A DNA stretch of 64,000 nucleotides, taken from contig NZ_FNRA01000001.1 of NCBI RefSeq assembly GCF_900107535.1, forward strand, positions 708,053 to 772,052. Direction: 5' to 3'. Shown in pieces: positions 43,480 to 52,441 of the stretch. The notes beneath the pieces are model-generated. The model was given only the letters and a program-made list of their open reading frames with translations, did no database searches and was not told the origin of the DNA. How positions within the stretch are numbered: the stretch's first letter is position 1; the number at the start of each line of letters is the position of its first letter. The stretch comes from Pedobacter hartonius. Its GTDB lineage: Bacteria; Bacteroidota; Bacteroidia; Sphingobacteriales; Sphingobacteriaceae. The translations under genes and the position numbers were made by a program.

Positions 43480-44294
43480 TGACTCCATATAAAGAGGAAA
43501 ATAATTACCCGAAAGCAGTAGCTATCTCAACGGCAATTTTAGCCGGTTTGCTGGCTTTGAGCCTTTTTATTGCTATTGGTACCTTCCAGCCGGCCGAAGA
43601 GGCAGGAATGGGCGGTATGGTGGTGAATTACGGTACTTCTGTAGAGGGCATGGGATCTGATTATACAAGTGTTGAAGAACCCTCTGCTGATCCTGATGCG
43701 AATAACCAGCCTCCCGATAAGGTAGTACCTGATCAAAAGGTTACCCCTGAAAAATCATCCGAAAGCTCTGATAAGGAGATCACCACCCAGAATACGGAGG
43801 AAGCGGTAAGCATCAGCACAAAAAAAACAAACAAGCCTTCTACCCCTACAGCCACTACCGTAGAAAAACCGGCAAAACCGGCGATCAACCAGAATGCACT
43901 GTATAAAGGTAAATCCAGTAAAGGTACGGGTGGCGGTGACGGAACAGGAACTACTCCCGGCAACCAGGGCTCTGTGAACGGAGATCCGCTGGCCAATAAT
44001 TATGGCGAAGGCGGATCTGGATTCGGAACCACCCCCATCGCGCTGAGACGCTTCACCAACCTGGTTACCCCCCAGGATGACGGACAAAAAACAGGTAAGA
44101 TCGCTGTGAGGATCACGGTAAATAAACAGGGCATTGTAGTTGAAGCTACACCCGGTGTAAAAGGTACCACCTTACAGGACCTTGACCTCTGGGCTAAATG
44201 TAAGGCCGCTGTAATGGGTGCCCGTTTAAACCAGTCCGATTCTGCACCCGATCTGCAAACGGGAGTAGTGGTGTTCAATTTCAAAGTGAAATAA
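43479..44294 (+). CDS. TonB-family energy transducer
   Basis: A 271-residue protein with a single N-terminal membrane helix (AISTAILAGLLALSLFIAI), a long Pro/Lys/Thr/Gly-rich periplasmic linker (TNKPSTPTATTVEKPAKP, then GKSSKGTGGGDGTGTTPG) and a C-terminal TonB-like domain (KTGKIAVRITVNKQGIVVEA to VVFNFKVK). It would span the periplasm and pull on a receptor, most likely the barrel protein encoded in the same run. Its ATG overlaps the exbD stop. Confidence 0.88.
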   Translation: MTPYKEENNYPKAVAISTAILAGLLALSLFIAIGTFQPAEEAGMGGMVVNYGTSVEGMGSDYTSVEEPSADPDANNQPPDKVVPDQKVTPEKSSESSDKEITTQNTEEAVSISTKKTNKPSTPTATTVEKPAKPAINQNALYKGKSSKGTGGGDGTGTTPGNQGSVNGDPLANNYGEGGSGFGTTPIALRRFTNLVTPQDDGQKTGKIAVRITVNKQGIVVEATPGVKGTTLQDLDLWAKCKAAVMGARLNQSDSAPDLQTGVVVFNFKVK

Positions 44295-44336
44295 TATGCT
44301 GATTTGATACGTTAAAAGTATTAGGTTTTTTGTGCT

Positions 44337-45623
44337 ATGACTTATTCAGAAACTCTCGATTATCTATACAATAGGTTACCAATGTTTACACGCCTTGGCG
44401 CCGCGGCCATCAAAAAGGATGTAGACAACACCATACTGCTCTGCGAGCCGCTCGGAAATCCACAGCTAAAATATAAAACCATCCATGTTGCCGGCACAAA
44501 CGGGAAGGGATCTACCTCGCATATGCTCGCTGCCATTTTACAAAAAGCGGGTTATAAAACCGGTCTCTATACCTCTCCCCATCTTAAAGATTTCAGGGAA
44601 CGGATCAGGATCAATGGCGAAATGATGACCGAGTCCTTTGTAGTGGACTTTACCGCAAACCAAAGAGAACAGATTGAAACCATTAACCCTTCTTTTTTTG
44701 AGGTGACCGTTGCGATGGCTTTTGAATACTTCGCCACTGAACAGGTTGACGTTGCAGTGATTGAGGTGGGTCTGGGCGGAAGGCTGGACTCTACAAATAT
44801 CATCACGCCTGAGCTGTCCGTAATAACCAACATCAGTTTTGACCATATGAACGTGCTGGGTAATACACTGCAGGAAATTGCCTATGAAAAAGCCGGGATC
44901 ATCAAAAAGGGGATACCGGTGGTGATCGGCGAAAAACAGGAAGAGTGCGCCCTTGTATTTATCAGTAAAGCAGCTGAGATGTCAAGTAATCTCCTGTTCG
45001 CCAGTACCGAACTCCACGTAGCCGATACCTGCAAAGACGGTACACAACTGGTTACCTCTGTCTATAAAAATGATAACTGTATCTTCAGGGACGTCAAACT
45101 TGACCTTACCGGAAGCTATCAGCTTAAAAACTTACTTACAGTTATCCAATCCATTATAGTATTAAGGGAAAGCAGGTTCAATATTGCTGATGAAGCTGTT
45201 TATGACGGTCTTGCCGGTACTGCAGAAATCACAGGACTGCAGGGAAGATGGCAGACCTTAAGCCAGCACCCGCTGGTGATCTGTGACACCGGCCATAATA
45301 CAGCAGGAATCCGGGAAGTATTGCAGAACATCCAGGCCACTCCCTACAAACATTTACACATCGTGATCGGGATGCTGAAAGATAAGGACGTGACAAGTGT
45401 GCTCAGACTGCTGCCTGCAACGGCAACGTATTATTTTTGCCAGCCCGGTCTTGAAAGGGCCCTTCCGGCAGCGGACCTTGCACAACAGGCCGAAAAATTC
45501 GGTTTAAATGGCAAAATATTCGATACCGTCGCTTTAGCACTGGATACAGCAAAACATCATGCTGATCCGGATGACCTGATTTTTGTTGGCGGAAGTACTT
45601 TTGTTGTTGCAGAGGCAATTTAG
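44337..45623 (+). CDS. folC: folylpolyglutamate synthase / dihydrofolate synthase
   Basis: A 428-residue Mur-ligase-family enzyme adding glutamate to (dihydro)folate with ATP. The ATP loop VAGTNGKGSTSHMLAAIL, the metal/ligand block SPHLKDFRERIRING, GLGGRLDSTNII and the C-terminal CDTGHNTAGI and GMLKDKD blocks are all present. It lies 42 nt after the TonB-like gene; the physical link with the envelope genes is common in this phylum and does not imply a shared function. Confidence 0.95.
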   Translation: MTYSETLDYLYNRLPMFTRLGAAAIKKDVDNTILLCEPLGNPQLKYKTIHVAGTNGKGSTSHMLAAILQKAGYKTGLYTSPHLKDFRERIRINGEMMTESFVVDFTANQREQIETINPSFFEVTVAMAFEYFATEQVDVAVIEVGLGGRLDSTNIITPELSVITNISFDHMNVLGNTLQEIAYEKAGIIKKGIPVVIGEKQEECALVFISKAAEMSSNLLFASTELHVADTCKDGTQLVTSVYKNDNCIFRDVKLDLTGSYQLKNLLTVIQSIIVLRESRFNIADEAVYDGLAGTAEITGLQGRWQTLSQHPLVICDTGHNTAGIREVLQNIQATPYKHLHIVIGMLKDKDVTSVLRLLPATATYYFCQPGLERALPAADLAQQAEKFGLNGKIFDTVALALDTAKHHADPDDLIFVGGSTFVVAEAI

Positions 45624-45815
45624 CCTGTTTCTTAACATTGTATTTATCTGTTTAGCATTATATTTACCGCGTTAACATATAATGATGAAACTATCATAAG
45701 TTTACCGCTTACGGACAACCAGGAATAGCTTGTGATAGCTTAATAACCGGTACTGCCAAAGATAGCCTGATGACAAAAAAAGATAAACACGACTGAAAAG
45801 AAACAATAATTACTA

Positions 45816-47480
45816 ATGAAAAAAACCTTGTTATTCGCAGGTCTCTGCTGTTTGTGCAGCTTAACCTTCGCACAAAAAAAAACGAAGAATTCAACAACTC
45901 CGGCAGCGTCCCCTGCTACTCTTGATCGCCCAAAGTTAGTCGTCGGACTGGTAGTTGACCAGATGAGATGGGATTACCTGTACCGCTACTACGACAGATA
46001 TACAAATGGTGGTTTCAAACGCATGATCAATGAAGGCTTTTCAGCCGAAAACACATTAATTCCCTATACCCCCACTTATACTGCGGTAGGCCATTCTTCC
46101 ATCTATACAGGCTCCGTTCCTGCGATCACCGGAATTATCGGAAACGACTGGTACGACCCGCAAACCAGGAAAGGCGTGTATTGTACAGACGATTCAACAG
46201 TAACCTCTGTAGGTTCCTCCGGTATTGCAGGAAAGATGTCCCCAAGGAATCTCAAAAGCAGTACCATTACTGATGAACTGCGCCTGGCAACTAACTTCAG
46301 GGGCAAAGTCATTGGTATATCACTAAAAGACCGTGGCTCTATCCTGCCTGCCGGGCATACCCCTACTGGTGCTTACTGGTATGACGGACAAACGGGCGAC
46401 TGGATCACGAGTACCTGGTATATGAACCAGCTCCCTGCATGGGTTCAGAATTTTAACAGTCAGAAACTGGCCAATAAATACTATGAGCAAGACTGGAACA
46501 CCCTGTATCCGGTAAACAGCTATGTGCAAAGTACAACTGATAATCAAGTTTATGAAGGAATAACCAGGGGCGAGCAAACACCAACCTTCCCTCACCCGCT
46601 TAAAGGATACGCAGGAAAAAATTATGATATGATCCGGAGTACCCCTTACGGAAATACGATCACGCTGAAGCTGGCAGAAGAAGCCATTAAAGCCGAAGGC
46701 CTGGGTAAAGACAATATCACGGATTTCCTTGCTGTAAGCTGCTCTTCAACTGACTATGTCGGTCATCAGTACGGCCCGAATTCTATCGAAGCTGAGGACA
46801 CTTACTTACGTCTGGATAAGGACATTGAAGAATTCTTCAATTATCTTGACCGTACCGTAGGTAAAGGGAATTACCTGGTTTTTCTTTCTGCTGATCACGG
46901 TGCTGCACATGTTCCGGGTTTTATGCAGGAAAATAAGATGCCCGGTGGAACAGTGGATAACAAGGCTATTGTTACCGGTCTGAACACCTACCTGGAAAGC
47001 AGGTTCAAAATAAAAAAACCCGTGCTTGTAGCAATGAACAACCAGATCATTTTTGATCACTACAATAAGGAGATGAAGGATGTAGACTTTGCTGCGATGA
47101 AAACCGCAACGATTGATTACCTGAGAACTTATGATGGGATCGCTAACGCTGTTGACCTCAGCAGAATTGCTGAAAGCACTCTGCCTGCGGTACAGAAAGA
47201 GATGATCACCAATGGGTACAATGCCCGTTTGAGCGGAGATGTGTATTTCATCCTGCAGCCAAATTATTTTGATGGTGGTAAAACGGGAACAACGCATGGT
47301 GCATGGAACCCGTATGATGCACATATTCCATGTGTTTTTATGGGATGGAATGTGAAACACGGTAAAACGAATAAAACATACCATATGACAGATATTGCCC
47401 CTACGATTGCGGCGATGCTGCATATCCAGATGCCTAGTGGTAATATCGGCGTGCCTATTACTGAGCTGACGCATCAGTAA
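45816..47480 (+). CDS. pafA: PafA-type alkaline phosphatase
   Basis: A 554-residue periplasmic phosphomonoesterase of the alkaline phosphatase superfamily. After a signal (LLFAGLCCLCSLTFAQ) come metal Asp48 in VVDQMRWDY, the Thr nucleophile in the YTPTYTAVGHSS block (85-95), Asn110 in GIIGNDWYDP and the Lys171/Arg173 pair in SLKDRGSILPAGH. This Asn/Lys/Arg set is the hallmark of the Ca-activated PafA of Elizabethkingia/Chryseobacterium, which lacks the Arg of classical PhoA. Further metal ligands are in SADHGAAHVPG and THGAWNPYD. The function would be release of phosphate from organic esters outside the cytoplasm. A double hairpin follows the stop. Confidence 0.93.
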   Translation: MKKTLLFAGLCCLCSLTFAQKKTKNSTTPAASPATLDRPKLVVGLVVDQMRWDYLYRYYDRYTNGGFKRMINEGFSAENTLIPYTPTYTAVGHSSIYTGSVPAITGIIGNDWYDPQTRKGVYCTDDSTVTSVGSSGIAGKMSPRNLKSSTITDELRLATNFRGKVIGISLKDRGSILPAGHTPTGAYWYDGQTGDWITSTWYMNQLPAWVQNFNSQKLANKYYEQDWNTLYPVNSYVQSTTDNQVYEGITRGEQTPTFPHPLKGYAGKNYDMIRSTPYGNTITLKLAEEAIKAEGLGKDNITDFLAVSCSSTDYVGHQYGPNSIEAEDTYLRLDKDIEEFFNYLDRTVGKGNYLVFLSADHGAAHVPGFMQENKMPGGTVDNKAIVTGLNTYLESRFKIKKPVLVAMNNQIIFDHYNKEMKDVDFAAMKTATIDYLRTYDGIANAVDLSRIAESTLPAVQKEMITNGYNARLSGDVYFILQPNYFDGGKTGTTHGAWNPYDAHIPCVFMGWNVKHGKTNKTYHMTDIAPTIAAMLHIQMPSGNIGVPITELTHQ

Positions 47481-47502
47481 AATTCTTTTTTTCGGGAGCC
47501 TG

Positions 47503-47640
47503 TTTTTTTTCAGCGAAACCTGCTCTTTTTCCGTGAGCCTGAGATCTTCCGGCTTCGCTGAAAAAAATGAACATTAGTTTCGATGCTGCCTGCCGCTGAA
47601 GCGCGCCAGAAGGCATCGAAACTAATGTTCATTTTTTTTT
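47503..47640. repeat. two long hairpins sharing an A-tract
   Basis: Hairpin 1: T7-CAGCGAA (ending 47517) with TTCGCTG-A7 (47554-47567), a 14-bp perfect stem and 36-nt loop. Hairpin 2: 47561-47586, A7 then TGAACATTAGTTTCGATGC, pairs perfectly over 26 bp with 47613-47638, ending in nine T; the loop is 26 nt. The seven A at 47561-47567 belong to both stems, so the two folds compete. It lies between the pafA stop and the IcmF gene. It may act as the pafA terminator but is far longer than any other terminator in the window, so an interspersed repeat or mobile hairpin is possible. Confidence 0.75.
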
Positions 47641-47745
47641 GAGATGATCTGTAGCATGGTGGCTTGTAAAATGTTCTGTGTACATTGTTATGATACAGGG
47701 CTGTATAAGTTTTATTAACTTTACGGACCAAATATAATTTCATTG

Positions 47746-50700
47746 ATGGAACAGGTTAAAAGCTATCAGCCACAACATAAAATACGCTTTGTTACAGCAG
47801 CGGCATTATTCGACGGCCATGATGCAACAATTAATATCATGCGGCGTATTCTGCAGTCTTCGGGGGCAGAGGTCATTCACCTTGGCCATAACAGATCAGT
47901 TGAAGAGGTGGTCAATTGCGCCATTCAGGAAGATGTTCAGGGCATCGCAATGACATCCTACCAGGGCGGGCATATGGAGTATTTCAAATATATGTATGAT
48001 CTGCTGCAGGAACGGGGCGCAAAACAGATCAAAATATTTGCCGGCGGCGGCGGCGTAATCCTGCCCGATGAAATAGCGGAACTGCAGGCGTACGGTATCT
48101 CCAGGATTTATTCGCCTGATGACGGCCGCAAAATGGGCTTGCAGGGTATGATCAATGATATGCTGCAGCAGACCGATTTCATTACTGCCACGGCAATTAC
48201 CAATGAATTGGAAATGATCCCCCTGAGGGAGGTAAAAAGCATCGCTACGGCTATTACTATTGCGGAGAATGACCCTAAAGCCGCACAGTCTTTTGTTGAC
48301 GAGCTAAAAAAACTAACGGCCAAAAGTCAGGCACCGGTATTGGGGATCACCGGTACCGGAGGTTCAGGAAAATCATCGCTTGTAGATGAACTGGTGCGGC
48401 GCTTCCTGATGGAAGTGAAAGACAAAACACTGGCCATTATTTCTGTAGATCCCTCGAAAAGAAAAACAGGGGGTGCTTTGCTCGGCGACCGTATCCGGAT
48501 GAACGCAATCGATAATCCAAGGATTTATATGCGCTCCCTTGCTACCCGGCAGGCCAACCTGGCACTCTCCGTGAATGTACAGGAAAGCATTGATATCTGT
48601 AAAGCTGCAGGTTATGATATGATCATCGTGGAGACTTCTGGTATAGGACAGTCAGACACCGAGATCACCGAACATTGTGATGTTTCACTCTATGTCATGA
48701 CTCCCGAATTTGGCGCAGCTACTCAGCTGGAAAAGATCGACATGCTTGATTTTGCAGACCTCGTAGCCATCAATAAATTTGACAAAAGAGGCGCACTGGA
48801 CGCCCTCCGTGATGTGCGCAAACAGTACAAAAGAAACCATAACCTGTTTGACACCAAAGACGAAGAAATTCCAGTTTTCGGTACAATGGCTTCCCAATTC
48901 AATGATCCGGGAATGAACAACCTCTTTGTGGCACTCCTTACAAAGATCAGGGAGAAGACAGGAACAGATTTTAAAACGCAGATGATCATGACCGCCGGAG
49001 CTTCTGAAAAGATCTACATCATTCCGCCTGACAGAACACGTTACCTGGCCGAAATTGCCGAGTCCAGCGGGCAGTACAATGAATGGGTAAACCGCCAGAG
49101 CGCCATTGCCACGCAGCTTTACCAGTTAAAAGGAGTAATAGCCCTGTCAAAAGAGAACGACCCGGCAGCAGCTCATTTGACAGCTTCCCTGAACGACATT
49201 TATCTTCGCCTGGAGGAACAGCTTGACGGAAATTGCAGAAGACTGATCAGGGAATGGCCCGAAACGGTCAAAAAATATAGAGAAGAATACTTTGTTTACC
49301 ACGTAAGGGACAAGGAAATCAAACAGCCACTGTTTTATGAATCCCTTTCACAGCTCAATATCCCAAAGATATCCCTGCCCCGCTATAAGGACTGGGGAGA
49401 TATCCTCCGCTGGCTGTTAACAGAAAATGTACCGGGTGAGTTCCCTTATGCCGCAGGAGTATTCCCCTTAAAACGCGAGGGCGAAGATCCGACACGAATG
49501 TTTGCAGGCGAAGGCGGGCCGGAAAGGACCAATAAAAGGTTCCATTATGTGTCGCTCGGGCAACCGGCACACCGACTGTCCACAGCATTTGACTCCGTAA
49601 CGCTATATGGTGAAGACCCCCATTCAAGGCCGGATATCTACGGAAAAATAGGCAATTCAGGAGTAAGCATCGCCACCCTCGACGATGCAAAAAAACTATA
49701 CTCGGGGTTCGACCTGTGCTCGGCCTCTACTTCAGTTTCTATGACGATCAATGGTCCAGCCCCTATGTTACTTGGCTTTTTCATGAACGTAGCAATAGAC
49801 CAGCAATGTGAAAAATATATCATCTCCAACCAGCTGCTGGACGAGGTCAATAAAAAGATAGATCAGATCTATCTTGATAAAGGGCTAAAAAGGCCTGTTT
49901 ACCAGGGAGAACTGCCCGAAGGCAACGATGGCCTGGGTTTATTACTGCTTGGTGTTACGGGTGACCAGGTGCTGCCTCCTGATGTGTACGGGAAGATCCG
50001 CGCCCATGCAATGAGTTCCGTCCGCGGAACAGTACAGGCCGATATCCTGAAAGAAGACCAGGCGCAGAACACCTGCATATTTTCTACAGAATTTGCCCTG
50101 AGGATGATGGGCGACATCCAGAAGTATTTCATAGACCAGAAAGTGAGGAACTTCTATTCGGTCTCTATCTCGGGATACCACATTGCAGAAGCAGGTGCAA
50201 ACCCTATTTCGCAACTGGCCTTTACCCTCAGCAATGGCTTTACTTTTGTAGAATACTACCTCAGCCGGGGGATGCATATCGACGATTTCGCTCCTAACCT
50301 GTCCTTCTTCTTCTCCAACGGGATAGACCCGGAATATGCAGTGATCGGCCGTGTTGCCCGCCGGATCTGGGCAAAGGCCATTAAAAACAAGTACAAAGGA
50401 AATGACCGCTCTCAGAAGCTGAAATACCATATTCAAACCTCCGGAAGGTCATTACATGCACAGGAGATCGATTTCAATGATATCAGGACTACCCTGCAGG
50501 CACTATATGCCATATACGATAACTGCAATTCGCTGCATACCAATGCTTATGATGAAGCCATCACCACTCCTACAGAAGAATCGGTACGCAGGGCGATGGC
50601 CATCCAGCTCATCATCAACAGGGAGTTGGGCCTGGCGAAAAATGAGAACCCCTTACAGGGTGCCTTTATTATTGAAGACTTAACCGATCTGGTGGAAGAA

Positions 50701-51123
50701 GCAGTACTCATGGAGTTCAAACGCATCAACGACCGCGGGGGTGTGCTCGGCGCCATGGAGACCATGTACCAGCGCGGGAAGATACAGGAGGAAAGCCTGT
50801 ATTATGAAACCCTTAAACATTCGGGAGAATACCCCATCATAGGTGTAAATACGTTTTTAAATAAGAAGGGATCACCTACCATCGTACCGGGCGAAGTGAT
50901 CCGGGCAACCGAAGAGGAGAAACAATACCAGATTCAGGCTTTGCATGAATTCCAGACCCGGAATGCAGAGGAAACAGAAAGTATACTAAAGAAATTGCAG
51001 CTGACAGCGGTCAAAGGAGAAAATATCTTTGAGCTGCTGATGGACGCCTGTAAGGTCTGTTCACTGGGTCAGATCTCCAAAGCACTTTATGAAGTTGGAG
51101 GGCAATACAGGAGGAATATGTAA
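47746..51123 (+). CDS. icmF: fused isobutyryl-CoA mutase IcmF
   Basis: A 1125-residue coenzyme B12-dependent mutase that interconverts isobutyryl-CoA and n-butyryl-CoA, and often related acyl-CoAs. It has an N-terminal B12-binding domain ([10 protein letters not shown] with the cobalt-ligating His25, then [16 protein letters not shown]), a central MeaB-like G-protein chaperone with P-loop [12 protein letters not shown] at 200-211 and base motif NKFDKRG, and a C-terminal mutase TIM barrel ([44 protein letters not shown]). The order B12-G domain-mutase in one chain defines IcmF as opposed to MutAB. ATG 47746 is used rather than TTG 47743. It probably serves branched-chain amino acid or fatty acid breakdown. 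Confidence 0.95.
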   Translation: MEQVKSYQPQHKIRFVTAAALFDGHDATINIMRRILQSSGAEVIHLGHNRSVEEVVNCAIQEDVQGIAMTSYQGGHMEYFKYMYDLLQERGAKQIKIFAGGGGVILPDEIAELQAYGISRIYSPDDGRKMGLQGMINDMLQQTDFITATAITNELEMIPLREVKSIATAITIAENDPKAAQSFVDELKKLTAKSQAPVLGITGTGGSGKSSLVDELVRRFLMEVKDKTLAIISVDPSKRKTGGALLGDRIRMNAIDNPRIYMRSLATRQANLALSVNVQESIDICKAAGYDMIIVETSGIGQSDTEITEHCDVSLYVMTPEFGAATQLEKIDMLDFADLVAINKFDKRGALDALRDVRKQYKRNHNLFDTKDEEIPVFGTMASQFNDPGMNNLFVALLTKIREKTGTDFKTQMIMTAGASEKIYIIPPDRTRYLAEIAESSGQYNEWVNRQSAIATQLYQLKGVIALSKENDPAAAHLTASLNDIYLRLEEQLDGNCRRLIREWPETVKKYREEYFVYHVRDKEIKQPLFYESLSQLNIPKISLPRYKDWGDILRWLLTENVPGEFPYAAGVFPLKREGEDPTRMFAGEGGPERTNKRFHYVSLGQPAHRLSTAFDSVTLYGEDPHSRPDIYGKIGNSGVSIATLDDAKKLYSGFDLCSASTSVSMTINGPAPMLLGFFMNVAIDQQCEKYIISNQLLDEVNKKIDQIYLDKGLKRPVYQGELPEGNDGLGLLLLGVTGDQVLPPDVYGKIRAHAMSSVRGTVQADILKEDQAQNTCIFSTEFALRMMGDIQKYFIDQKVRNFYSVSISGYHIAEAGANPISQLAFTLSNGFTFVEYYLSRGMHIDDFAPNLSFFFSNGIDPEYAVIGRVARRIWAKAIKNKYKGNDRSQKLKYHIQTSGRSLHAQEIDFNDIRTTLQALYAIYDNCNSLHTNAYDEAITTPTEESVRRAMAIQLIINRELGLAKNENPLQGAFIIEDLTDLVEEAVLMEFKRINDRGGVLGAMETMYQRGKIQEESLYYETLKHSGEYPIIGVNTFLNKKGSPTIVPGEVIRATEEEKQYQIQALHEFQTRNAEETESILKKLQLTAVKGENIFELLMDACKVCSLGQISKALYEVGGQYRRNM

Positions 51124-51158
51124 GCGGTGTCGCAAAACAGGTATCCGGGGATTACAAA

Positions 51159-51186
51159 AAAAGGCCTGAAGTACTTCAGGCCTTTT
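51159..51186. terminator. bidirectional rho-independent terminator
   Basis: AAAAGGCCTGAA-GTAC-TTCAGGCCTTTT is a perfect palindrome with A and T tracts between the converging icmF and desaturase genes. Confidence 0.9.
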
Positions 51187-51204
51187 CATATTTTTTTAGA
51201 AAGA

Positions 51205-52185
51205 CTACGCGTGGATCCAGCTGAATTTATAATCTATCGTAGGGTTTTTCATCCGCTCAGCCACACGCAACAACCTGTTTGGCAAAGCCATGATATAATC
51301 ACGTGCCTTTTCTCCGGCTTCATTTAGATCGCGCATACTTTCCAGTTTCCACTCCTCAATCAATTGCTGCATGATCTCTACATAATCAACCGCAGTATAT
51401 ACACCCAAACGCTGTGCAGCATCGGTGAAATGGCCAAAAGTCTGTCCCATCTTCATACCCATTTCCCTAAGGAAGTGCGCCGGCATAACGATCTTCTTAC
51501 GCATCATATCTTCAAAAGCAATCATCGCCTCATTCGGATCAACTTCAAAGATCTTGGACATAAAATCCTTATATGCTTTTGCATGTCTTGCTTCATCAGA
51601 TGCAATTACGCCGCAAATTTTTGAAAGTAAGGTATCCCCGTCTTTTTTTGCCAGAGAAGCCACTCTTCGGTGAGAGATATTCGTAGCCAGTTCCTGGAAG
51701 CTGGTGTAAATAAAATTACGGTAAGGATCATGTCCCGTACCGATATCAAATCCATCAGCAATAAGGTACTGGGTGGAGATCTCCATCTGTCTCATGTCAA
51801 CCCGGCCGGACAGGTATAAATATTTATTTAACAGATCACCATGTCTGTTCTCTTCCGCAGTCCAGTGACGGTTCCATCTCATCCATCCACCTTCTTCGCT
51901 ACGGCTTACACCTTCAACCATGGCTAACCATGATTCATATGTAGGTAATGCTTCTTCTGTTATTGTATCTCCGATCAATACCGCAACCAGGTCATAAGAC
52001 AGGTCATTCGCATTTTCACGGAGAGCTTTAATATCCTGCAAAAAAGTTTCACTGGTAGAAACAGGCAAAAAATCAGTAGGCTGCCAATTTGTATCAATTG
52101 GTTTAAGATAAGAATCCATCATTTCAAGCATATAGTGCTCGATGTGAAGCATTACTTCTCTTCTTTTTTCAGCAAAAAAACTCAT
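51205..52185 (-). CDS. soluble acyl-ACP desaturase
   Basis: A 326-residue di-iron desaturase of the plant stearoyl-ACP type. Iron ligands are seen in TAEENRHGDLLNKY (ExxH) and in ASDEARHAKAYKDF (second ExxH), with further Glu residues in SFQELATNISH. Residues GGWMRWNRHW precede the first motif. It would introduce a cis double bond into acyl-ACP in the cytoplasm using ferredoxin and O2, adjusting membrane fluidity. Single-gene unit with a -7 box at 52210-52217 and a shared terminator at its end. Confidence 0.92.
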   Translation of the reverse strand: MSFFAEKRREVMLHIEHYMLEMMDSYLKPIDTNWQPTDFLPVSTSETFLQDIKALRENANDLSYDLVAVLIGDTITEEALPTYESWLAMVEGVSRSEEGGWMRWNRHWTAEENRHGDLLNKYLYLSGRVDMRQMEISTQYLIADGFDIGTGHDPYRNFIYTSFQELATNISHRRVASLAKKDGDTLLSKICGVIASDEARHAKAYKDFMSKIFEVDPNEAMIAFEDMMRKKIVMPAHFLREMGMKMGQTFGHFTDAAQRLGVYTAVDYVEIMQQLIEEWKLESMRDLNEAGEKARDYIMALPNRLLRVAERMKNPTIDYKFSWIHA

Positions 52186-52209
52186 TATATGTGTGCTTTA
52201 GTTTAGGGA

Positions 52210-52217
52210 CAAAGATA
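52210..52217 (-). promoter_or_regulatory. -7 promoter element for the desaturase gene
   Basis: TATCTTTG on the minus strand fits TAnnTTTG and ends 24 nt before the ATG. No clear -33 box. The rest of 52218-52441 shows nothing recognisable. Confidence 0.45.
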
Positions 52218-52441
52218 ACCAAAATTATTTCATAATGCTTTTTCAAGCTATTTAAATAGCGGATCGGGAGCAATAATTCTTCTTTTCAGAATAAAATAAT
52301 TAATAATTATTGTTTCTGTCTATACAACAGCAAAATGATAATTGTGTTTGGCAAAAGGTTATATACATCAATACGAACCTCCTTCAGGATAAGTTTTCAG
52401 GCTGCAACATCATAAATATGATTTAATAAAATTTAAATACA

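Noticed and set aside
46806..47474. Open frame of 222 codons on the minus strand inside pafA
   Set aside because: Shadow of the conserved phosphatase frame, with no recognisable protein features.
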